Shown one piece after another: positions 7,604 to 12,542 of a stretch of 12,542 nt of DNA. The stretch is from Pseudomonadaceae bacterium UBA836 (GTDB lineage: Bacteria > Pseudomonadota > Gammaproteobacteria > Pseudomonadales > Pseudomonadaceae): NCBI GenBank assembly GCA_002296055.1, contig DBHE01000139.1, forward strand, positions 1 to 12,542, written 5' to 3'. The translations under genes were made by a program, and so were the position numbers. The notes beneath the pieces were generated by a model. It saw only the letters and a list, made by a program, of their open reading frames with translations, was not told the DNA's origin and did not search any database. How positions within the stretch are numbered: position 1 is the stretch's first letter; the number at the start of each line of letters is the position of its first letter.

Positions 7604-9079
7604 CTAACCAGCTGAACTAGAAGCAAACTCCACCTTCAGACCATCTGGCTCAAGCGCGCATTCTGCAACCAGCTGCCGGGCCAGCACACCCAGCGTCATC
7701 ACCGCCTGCTCGGTCGCGCGATTCCATGGAATACCGCAGTTGAGGCGCAGGCAGTGGTTGAACTGATCCGAGTTGCTGAACACGATACCCGGCGCAATGC
7801 TGATGTTGTGTAGCAACGCACGATTAAACAGCGTTAGCGTGTCTACGCCGCCCGGCAGGCTAATCCATAAAATGTAACCACCCCGCGGACGGGAAATCTG
7901 GGTACCCTCAGGAAAGTACTGCTGCACGGCCAACTGAAACTGGCTGAGGTTTTTGCAGTATTCCTGCCGAATATGCCGCAGGTGGCGGTCGTAGCCGCCA
8001 TTTTCCAGATACGCAGCCACGGCCATCTGACTCACACTGCAGGCAGAGAGCGTGGTGAAGGTCTGCAGCTGCTCGATAGCCTCTTGGTAGCGCCGGGTAA
8101 TCAACCAGCCAGTGCGCACGCCAGGCGAGATGGTTTTGGAGAAGCTTGAGCAGTAAATCACCGTATCGGAACAGTCAAAGGCCTTGAGCGCCCGCGACTG
8201 TCCCTGATCAAACATCAGCTCACCGTAGATGTCGTCTTCAATGATCGTCAGTTTGCGCTGCGCCATCATGCTGACCAATTTGCGCTGCCGCGTCTCCGGC
8301 ATGGTCGCGCCCATCGGATTGCCGGCGCGGGCGGTCAGCACCAGCGCCTTGATCGGCCATTTGTCCAGCGCGCGCTGCAACGCCTCAAGGCTCAGCCCGG
8401 TATCCGGGTCGGTGGGAATCTCGATCACCTGCAGATCCAGCAACTGGCACAACTGTACCGTGCCGTAGTAGCTGGGCGACTCGGTGGCAATCAGGTCGCC
8501 GGGCTTCGTCACCGCCCGCAACGCCAATTGCAACGCCTCGACGCATCCATTGGTGATCACTACGTTGGCAGGGTCAACTGCGGCGCCGGCGTCGCGCATC
8601 CGGATCGCCACCTGGCGACGCAAGGGTTCAAAGCCGGGGCTGAAGGTGTAACTGAACGCCTTGTGACTATGAAAGCGCGTGATTTTGCTCATCTGCTGGT
8701 GCAGCGCGCGCAGCGGCAGGTACTCACTGGCAGGCACAGCAGCGCCCAGGGGAATCACCCCCTCGCGGCGGGCCTGGGAGAGAATCTCACTGATGATGCT
8801 GCTGCGGGTGACAGCGCATGGCGCCTCAACCTTGGCAATCTGCGGCTTGGGTGCAGTCAGTGCGGGGGTTTGATGGACGTAGTAACCCGATTGCGGACGC
8901 GCATGAATCAGTCCCTGATCTTCCAGCGTCGCGTAGGCCTGCAGCACGGTGGCGTGACTGACGCCCTTCTGCGTACTTAGCTTGCGCACCGAGGGCACAC
9001 GCTCACCCGGCCGGTATACGCCGTTCTGGATGTCTTCAGCCAATTGTTGGGCGATGCGCTGATAAAGCAGACTGGTCAT
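7604..9079 (-). CDS. MocR-type regulator: GntR DNA-binding domain fused to a PLP aminotransferase-like domain
   Basis: The 491-residue protein joins a GntR winged helix-turn-helix (about 3-70, with YRPGERVPSVRKLSTQKGVS and a SHATVLQAYATLEDQGLI recognition region) to a fold-type I aminotransferase domain (about 100-470). Visible PLP residues are Asn254 in RAGNPMG, Asp283 and Tyr285 in EDDIYGEL, the Schiff-base lysine Lys315 in SSFSKTISPG, and Arg445 in LRLNCG for the substrate carboxylate. An intact PLP site fits either a sensor or residual enzyme activity. AAGGAGGT lies 5 bases before the ATG, a very strong ribosome-binding site. The target is unknown. The upstream gap holds an 8-bp direct repeat that could be its own operator. 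The gene lies 118 bases downstream of the solute-binding protein gene on the same strand. Confidence 0.95.
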   Translation of the reverse strand: MTSLLYQRIAQQLAEDIQNGVYRPGERVPSVRKLSTQKGVSHATVLQAYATLEDQGLIHARPQSGYYVHQTPALTAPKPQIAKVEAPCAVTRSSIISEILSQARREGVIPLGAAVPASEYLPLRALHQQMSKITRFHSHKAFSYTFSPGFEPLRRQVAIRMRDAGAAVDPANVVITNGCVEALQLALRAVTKPGDLIATESPSYYGTVQLCQLLDLQVIEIPTDPDTGLSLEALQRALDKWPIKALVLTARAGNPMGATMPETRQRKLVSMMAQRKLTIIEDDIYGELMFDQGQSRALKAFDCSDTVIYCSSFSKTISPGVRTGWLITRRYQEAIEQLQTFTTLSACSVSQMAVAAYLENGGYDRHLRHIRQEYCKNLSQFQLAVQQYFPEGTQISRPRGGYILWISLPGGVDTLTLFNRALLHNISIAPGIVFSNSDQFNHCLRLNCGIPWNRATEQAVMTLGVLARQLVAECALEPDGLKVEFASSSAG

Positions 9080-9145
9080 GGCGTACCTCCTTGAGCCGAG
9101 CGCGCCAGAGTACCCTCTCTCACTGCATCGGCACAGTCACAGCTA

Positions 9146-9166
9146 CAGTACAGTTGACCAGTACAG
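9146..9166. promoter_or_regulatory. Perfect direct repeat upstream of the MocR gene (candidate MocR operator)
   Basis: CAGTACAG occurs at 9146-9153 and again at 9159-9166, separated by 5 bases, so the period is 13 bp. A degenerate third unit, CAGTCACAG, lies just before (9134-9142). Read from the minus strand the order is CTGTACTG, CTGTACTG, then CTGTGACTG towards the MocR gene. Direct repeats are the usual binding form for MocR proteins such as GabR and PdxR, and this one is 67 to 87 bases before the start codon, a normal place for autoregulation. Confidence 0.45.
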
Positions 9167-9197
9167 ATTAGCAGCGCGCCCGGTGTCTGGCAGTAAT

Positions 9198-10064
9198 TTA
9201 CTCTGCCAAGGGCGCGTCTGCACCGCGCTCACTGACCGGGCGGAACGGTGCAGCCCAGATGCCGCGGTACTTGTCGAGCAGTCGTGTACCCTCGTTGCGC
9301 TGCTGCTGCTCGAGCATCCCCAAGGCCAGCGCCGAGCGCAGTTCGGGGGTGTTGCAGACAGAGTTGTGTGAGATGGCCAGATACAGCGGCGCATTGATAA
9401 ACGAGCCTTCCAGGGTATCAAGCTGCCCATCAACGCCCATCTGCTGGGCCAGTGCCAACCCCTGATAGCGTTCCAGCACCACGTAGTCCAGCTCTCCCGC
9501 CAGCAGCTTGCGCAAGGCGGTTTCGCCAGAGCTTTCGCGCTGCAGTTGCAGGTGGTCAGCGGCATAGGTGTCAAAGGACAAACCAAAGCGACTGCCCTGC
9601 TGGGCGGCGCCACGCTTACCCTGCAGGTCCTGCCAGCCGGTGTACGGAAACGCTGCGCCACGGCGCACGAAGAACACACTCGGCACGTCAACCACCGCCG
9701 GATAAACAAAATCCAGCGTACCGAGCAGTTCGCGGGTCAGAAACACGCCAGCCATGATATCTACCTGCCCGGCCTCCACAGCCTCCAGCGCCTTGGCACG
9801 GGAGCCGAGGTCGAGCACGTCCACGCTGATCCCCGAGTTCTGCAAGGCGTTGCTCAGCATTTCGATGGTTACCCCGGTCAGCGGCTGATCGCCACCCTCT
9901 GGCGCCCAGATAAGCGGCGGATAGCCCGGGTTGCCGGTGACCACCACCCGCTCGCAACTGGCAGGCTCGGCCTGCGCACTGGCGGCAGAAAAAAACGCGC
10001 CCAGGCCCAGAGCACAGAGCAGCAACGGCTGACGAAAAGAGCGAGCAACAACGAATGGAAGCAT
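9198..10064 (-). CDS. Periplasmic solute-binding protein, SBP_bac_3-type (amino-acid-like ligand)
   Basis: This is an extracytoplasmic binding protein of the family-3 (amino acid / polar solute) kind, 288 residues from the ATG at 10064. The signal peptide spans about 1-32 (FRQPLLLCALGLGAFF core, ending AQA before Glu33), with no lipobox cysteine, so it should be soluble in the periplasm. Family features include GYPPLIW (48-53), LTGVTIEML (62-70), AGQVDIMAGVFLT (99-110) and the lobe-two hinge near LLAGELDYVVLER (188-199). Only two cysteines remain after cleavage, Cys37 and Cys237, a possible disulfide. The frame extends to a TTG at 10088, but the ATG has AGGGA 6 bases upstream. No permease or ATPase gene is nearby. 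It could feed a distant transporter or act as a sensor. The ligand is unknown. Confidence 0.88.
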   Translation of the reverse strand: MLPFVVARSFRQPLLLCALGLGAFFSAASAQAEPASCERVVVTGNPGYPPLIWAPEGGDQPLTGVTIEMLSNALQNSGISVDVLDLGSRAKALEAVEAGQVDIMAGVFLTRELLGTLDFVYPAVVDVPSVFFVRRGAAFPYTGWQDLQGKRGAAQQGSRFGLSFDTYAADHLQLQRESSGETALRKLLAGELDYVVLERYQGLALAQQMGVDGQLDTLEGSFINAPLYLAISHNSVCNTPELRSALALGMLEQQQRNEGTRLLDKYRGIWAAPFRPVSERGADAPLAE

Positions 10065-10121
10065 GATCAATCCCTGGTGGTAACCCAATATCTAAAGCGG
10101 ACTACAGAACGCGCGGTCGGT

Positions 10122-10721
10122 TCAGGCGGCCACGCCGCTGTGAAAGCGAAACTCCGCATCGTCCGCCAGAATAGCCTGCTGCTCGGCCACGGCAAACCGG
10201 GCAATGTGCTGATCAATCGGACCGTCCGCGTAAGCGGTCGCCAGACGCAGGTAGTCCTGGTAATGCCGCGCTTCGGACTTCAGCAAAGACCGGTAGAAGT
10301 CGCCCAGTTCGGCATCAAGGTACGGCGCCAGTTTGGCGAAGCGCTCGCAAGAACGCGCCTCGATAAAGGCGCCCACAATCAGCGTATCAACCAGCCGCCC
10401 CGGCTCGCTGGTGCGCACATGCTCACGCAGGCGTTGGGCGTATTGGCTGGCGGACAGGCCACGATAGCGAATGCCGCGCTTTTGCATGATCGCCGTGACC
10501 TGCTCGAAGTGGCGTAACTCCTCGCGCGCAAGCCGTGACATCTTCTGCAGCAGGTCAGGCTTGTCGACATAGCGAAACATCAGCATCAGGGCAGTTGATG
10601 CCGCTTTTTTTTCGCAATTAGCGTGATCTATCAGCAACTCTTGCGGATGGGCCAGGGCCTGCTCAATCCAGGCATCGGGCGTGCGGCAAGGCAGAAAGGC
10701 TAGGAGTTCGTCGGGCAGCAT
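10122..10721 (-). CDS. miaE: tRNA-(ms2io6A37) hydroxylase MiaE
   Basis: MiaE is an O2-dependent non-haem diiron monooxygenase that hydroxylates the isopentenyl group of ms2i6A37 in tRNAs reading UNN codons. The 199-residue protein shows the carboxylate-bridged diiron set within a ferritin-like four-helix bundle: Glu37 in DHANCEKKA, the first ExxH (Glu68, His71) in REELRHFEQ, a Glu in FIEARSCERF (Glu121 or Glu126), and the second ExxH (Glu150, His153) in SEARHYQDY. The length is standard for the short Pseudomonas-type enzyme. The ATG at 10721 lacks a strong ribosome-binding site (a GAAAAGA stretch lies upstream), but no other start fits the family N-terminus. It is divergent from the stress-protein gene and lies 57 bases upstream of the solute-binding protein gene on the same strand, so read-through is possible. 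Confidence 0.94.
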   Translation of the reverse strand: MLPDELLAFLPCRTPDAWIEQALAHPQELLIDHANCEKKAASTALMLMFRYVDKPDLLQKMSRLAREELRHFEQVTAIMQKRGIRYRGLSASQYAQRLREHVRTSEPGRLVDTLIVGAFIEARSCERFAKLAPYLDAELGDFYRSLLKSEARHYQDYLRLATAYADGPIDQHIARFAVAEQQAILADDAEFRFHSGVAA

Positions 10722-10757
10722 TGGGTCTTTTCACAGGTAATTACAACAACGGGCAAG

Positions 10758-10763
10758 AGTATA
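10758..10763 (-). promoter_or_regulatory. Candidate -10 box for miaE
   Basis: On the minus strand the hexamer reads TATACT, a 5-of-6 match to the -10 consensus, with transcription expected near 10751, about 30 bases before the ATG. No good -35 box lies 16 to 18 bp upstream. Confidence 0.35.
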
Positions 10764-10792
10764 CCTGCTGAGCCCTTCATCCACAGCTCGAA

Positions 10793-10834
10793 TAGACCTG
10801 GATCAACACAAACCGAATAAAAAGCAACTACATT
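10793..10834 (+). promoter_or_regulatory. Candidate Anr/FNR-dependent promoter of the universal stress protein gene
   Basis: TAGAC-CTGG-ATCAA (10793-10806) differs by one base from TTGAC-N4-ATCAA, a form of the Anr/FNR box. A -10-like TACATT lies at 10829-10834, placing the start near 10841. The box centre (10799.5) then falls at -41.5, the classical position for a class II FNR-type activator. No good -35 is present, as expected for an activator-dependent promoter. Confidence 0.45.
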
Positions 10835-10879
10835 GAAGTTAACGGGCAAGATTGCCTTCTGCAGAACAGGGAGAAAGCC

Positions 10880-11740
10880 ATGCAAGCCGTGAAACGCATT
10901 CTAGTTGTTATCGACCCCAGCCAGGAGGAGCAGGTTGCGCTGAACCGCGCCAGCCTCATCGCGGGCTTTATCGAATGCGAACTGCACCTGCTGGTGTGTG
11001 AAAACCGCGAAGACTACAGCGATCTGCTGGCTCGCCTGCGGGTTGAGCAAGACGCCAAGGGCATTCGCTGCAGCGTGACCCAAGATTGGCACCACAATTC
11101 AACCGACACCATCTGCCGCGCCGTGGCCCGCGAAGGGTGTGACCTGGTGGTTAAGCAACACCGCCCGGACAACCCACTGCGCAAGGCTCTGCTGACGCCA
11201 GATGACTGGAAGCTGCTGCGCTACTGCCCCGCCCCCGTCCTGATGGTGAAGAACAGCGACAGCTGGATCAAAGGATCAGTGCTGGCCGCAGTGGATGTCG
11301 GCAATCACGATGATCAGCATCACGTACTGCACGACACTATCGTCAGTCACGCCGCTGACATCGTCGAAATGATCGATGGCGACCTGCACCTGGTCTCCGC
11401 CCACCCGGCCCCTATGCTGTCGGCAGCCGATCCCGCCTTTCAGCTCAAGGACAGCATTGCCGCCGAGTACCGCACCCGGGCAGAGCCGTACGCCAAGCTG
11501 TACGACATTGATGCTCAGCACCTGCATATCGATGAAGGTCCGGCGGACACGTTGGTTCCGCAGATTGCCAATCGCATTGGAGCCAGCGTGACCATTATCG
11601 GCACCGTGGGCCGCAAGGGCATCGCCGGCGCTCTGATCGGCAACACCGCCGAGGTCGTGCTGGATCAGGTTAACAGCGACATCCTGGTACTCAAGCCGGA
11701 GGACACGCTCGCGCATCTTGAAGCGCTGCTAGAGAAATAG
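10880..11740 (+). CDS. Tandem-domain universal stress protein, UspE-like
   Basis: This cytoplasmic protein of 286 residues carries two Usp (HUP-fold) domains, about 3-125 and 133-273. The first starts VKRILVVIDPSQEEQVALNRA and ends PAPVLMVKNS; it lacks a clear nucleotide-binding loop. The second starts SVLAAVDVGN and holds GTVGRKGIAGALIGNTAE (241-258), the GxxG-x(n)-G(N/S)T pattern used by ATP-binding Usp domains, then DILVLKP. The layout matches UspE, and tandem Usp proteins in P. aeruginosa support survival without oxygen. The ATG at 10880 follows GGGAGA. An Anr-like promoter fits low-oxygen induction. From memory, a Usp gene beside a small hypothetical gene and acnB also occurs in P. aeruginosa (around PA1787-PA1789). 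Confidence 0.93.
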   Translation: MQAVKRILVVIDPSQEEQVALNRASLIAGFIECELHLLVCENREDYSDLLARLRVEQDAKGIRCSVTQDWHHNSTDTICRAVAREGCDLVVKQHRPDNPLRKALLTPDDWKLLRYCPAPVLMVKNSDSWIKGSVLAAVDVGNHDDQHHVLHDTIVSHAADIVEMIDGDLHLVSAHPAPMLSAADPAFQLKDSIAAEYRTRAEPYAKLYDIDAQHLHIDEGPADTLVPQIANRIGASVTIIGTVGRKGIAGALIGNTAEVVLDQVNSDILVLKPEDTLAHLEALLEK

Positions 11741-11748
11741 CTGACGCG

Positions 11749-11782
11749 CCGCCGGGCCGCCTACGCTTAGGGCACCCGGCGG
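11749..11782. terminator. GC-rich inverted repeat between convergent usp and DUF1289 genes
   Basis: CCGCCGGG (11749-11756) and CCCGGCGG (11775-11782) form a perfect 8-bp stem with an 18-base loop. It begins 9 bases after the usp stop and its right arm lies in the last codons of the DUF1289 gene. There is no T-run on either side, so it is only a possible terminator. Confidence 0.35.
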
Positions 11783-12213
11783 TCGTAGTAGGCTTTGGAT
11801 AGTTCAAAGAAGGCCTGATCCAGATTATCGCGAACCTGCTTCAGGCTTGAGCCATGCCAAAGAGGTTGCAGACGCAGGCCAGCAGCATCAAGGCCGCCCT
11901 CAGGCAGGCGCGGCAGCAGGCGCCAGACCTTGATGCACACGGGCATGCGAGGGTCGGTGGGTACCTTCAGGCGCTTGAGCTGCTCTTCCAGCGCCCAGAC
12001 CGACACCAGCTCAAAGCGACTCCAAAGCAGCTGCTCAAGCAGCTGTTCCAGGCGATTCCACACCGCGGCGCGCTGGTTTGGCTCATAGCGATTCCAGTCG
12101 ATGATTTCATGGCTGAAACGTTTGCAGCCGCGACAGACAAGGTCACCAAAGACGGTGGAGCACAGCCCGATGCAGGGAGTTTTACTGGTGTAGGGGTCTG
12201 AATCGGAGGACAT
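11767..12213 (-). CDS. DUF1289 domain protein with N-terminal four-cysteine motif
   Basis: The function is unknown. Residues 14-30 carry the DUF1289 signature C-x3-C-x8-C-x2-C (Cys14, 18, 27, 30: PCIGLCSTVFGDLVCRGCKR), followed by the usual E-x2-DWNRY and a QRAAVW-type helix. The four cysteines probably bind a metal or iron-sulfur cluster. The 148-residue length is above the often 60-90 residues of simple DUF1289 proteins. The extra C-terminal part (about 62-145) is Leu- and Arg-rich with no recognised domain and ends in a likely helix (VRDNLDQAFFELSKAYYDRR). The ATG at 12213 gives the expected N-terminus just before the Cys motif; the frame is open to 12294 but the extra 27 residues look unlike the family. 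The ribosome-binding site is weak. It converges with the stress-protein gene. Confidence 0.85.
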   Translation of the reverse strand: MSSDSDPYTSKTPCIGLCSTVFGDLVCRGCKRFSHEIIDWNRYEPNQRAAVWNRLEQLLEQLLWSRFELVSVWALEEQLKRLKVPTDPRMPVCIKVWRLLPRLPEGGLDAAGLRLQPLWHGSSLKQVRDNLDQAFFELSKAYYDRRVP

Positions 12214-12465
12214 GCGGCAGTGCTCGACAGCAAATGCAGCATGATAGACCAGTCGCCGCCTGATCCCAAGACGACCAACGCACATCTGCCTCACCGGGGA
12301 TACAGCTTAACTTTGCCCTCGGCATCCTGTAGAATCAGTCCGCCGTTAGGGCTGTGCTTCAGGCGTTCGCCCGCAACCCGTTACGTATCTGCCAACCCAG
12401 TTACCCAGGTTGCCCCCCACCAGAACGGGTCAGCGCTTGCACACAGTCTTATTGCCGGCACGCCA
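12214..12465. other. Intergenic region without a convincing gene
   Basis: Downstream of the DUF1289 start codon I see no ORF with family features on either strand. A frame on the plus strand at 12220-12477 has low-complexity Pro/Ser-rich content and no ribosome-binding site. The region is C-rich on the plus strand around 12360-12425. It holds one possible rightward promoter (12307-12335) and probably serves as the leader of a gene beyond the right edge and the upstream region of the DUF1289 gene. Confidence 0.5.
12307..12335 (+). promoter_or_regulatory. Candidate rightward promoter for a gene beyond the window
   Basis: TTAACT (12307-12312) is a 4-of-6 -35, the spacer is 17 bp and TAGAAT (12330-12335) is a 5-of-6 -10. 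The start would be near 12342, which leaves a leader of at least 200 bases before any gene to the right. In P. aeruginosa the corresponding neighbour is acnB, as far as I recall, so this may be its promoter. Confidence 0.35.
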
Positions 12466-12515
12466 GGGAAGCACTGAATAGCTCCCTTATCCAAGATGAT
12501 TATTCAGTGCTTCCC
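12466..12515. repeat. Perfect 15-bp inverted repeat with 20-nt spacer (possible IS end or miniature element)
   Basis: GGGAAGCACTGAATA (12466-12480) is exactly the reverse complement of 12501-12515, with 20 bases between. Neither side has a T-run, so it is not a standard intrinsic terminator. The arm resembles in form the GGAAG...GAATAA ends of some IS5-family insertion sequences, by memory only. The bases next to the arms (GCCA on the left, GGAG on the right) are not a target duplication. It may be a small palindromic element or a pair of IS ends, or it may simply fold as a hairpin in the leader of the next gene. Confidence 0.7.
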
Positions 12516-12542
12516 GGAGTCCGAGAGGATTACCGTTCCGCC

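Noticed and set aside
9546..10517. 323-codon plus-strand frame across the solute-binding protein and miaE genes
   Set aside because: It runs antisense across two recognised genes and their intergenic gap, has no family features and no start signal.
12220..12477. 85-codon plus-strand frame ending inside the inverted repeat
   Set aside because: Pro/Ser-rich with no ribosome-binding site or family features, and it overlaps the inverted repeat. Coding is not supported.
12502..12542. Short open frames at the right edge reading into the inverted repeat from the minus strand
   Set aside because: Only about a dozen codons are visible before a stop, with no recognisable motif, so no partial gene can be claimed.

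Overview
The window reads as a gammaproteobacterial chromosome segment, most likely from Pseudomonas or a close relative such as Halopseudomonas. This is inferred from the lolA-ftsK / aat-bpt-infA order, the protein flavour and the GC-rich third codon positions; no 16S or other decisive marker is present. All convincing genes look intact except lolA, which the left edge cuts near its 3' end.

Layout. (1) Positions 1-5050 hold a core cluster. On the minus strand, ftsK (DNA translocase) is followed closely by lolA (lipoprotein carrier). Divergent on the plus strand are aat and bpt, the two aminoacyl-tRNA-protein transferases of the bacterial N-degron pathway, and then infA (IF-1). bpt and infA each have a plausible promoter of their own. 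(2) Positions 5049-5219 hold hairpins and a strong bidirectional terminator. (3) Positions 5220-7587 hold an acyl-CoA dehydrogenase (minus) and a divergent LysR regulator (plus), with small dyads between them, closed by a second bidirectional terminator. (4) Positions 7604-10721 hold three minus-strand genes, in transcription order miaE (tRNA hydroxylase), an orphan periplasmic solute-binding protein and a MocR/GntR-aminotransferase regulator. The gap before the regulator carries a perfect 8-bp direct repeat. (5) Positions 10880-12213 hold a tandem universal stress protein (plus) behind an Anr/FNR-like box and promoter, convergent with a DUF1289 cysteine-motif protein (minus). (6) Positions 12214-12542 have no convincing gene. 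This tail holds a possible rightward promoter and a perfect 15-bp inverted repeat with a 20-nt spacer, which may be a small mobile or palindromic element.

How the genes work together. Most are housekeeping: chromosome segregation, lipoprotein sorting, N-degron tagging, translation initiation and tRNA modification. The accessory part is two regulator-centred units (LysR with acyl-CoA dehydrogenase; MocR with solute-binding protein) and a stress-protein locus probably tuned to low oxygen. I found no clear new defence, toxin or mobile system, RNA gene or CRISPR array. The most unusual signals are non-coding: the terminal inverted repeat, the MocR-upstream direct repeats and the Anr-like promoter.
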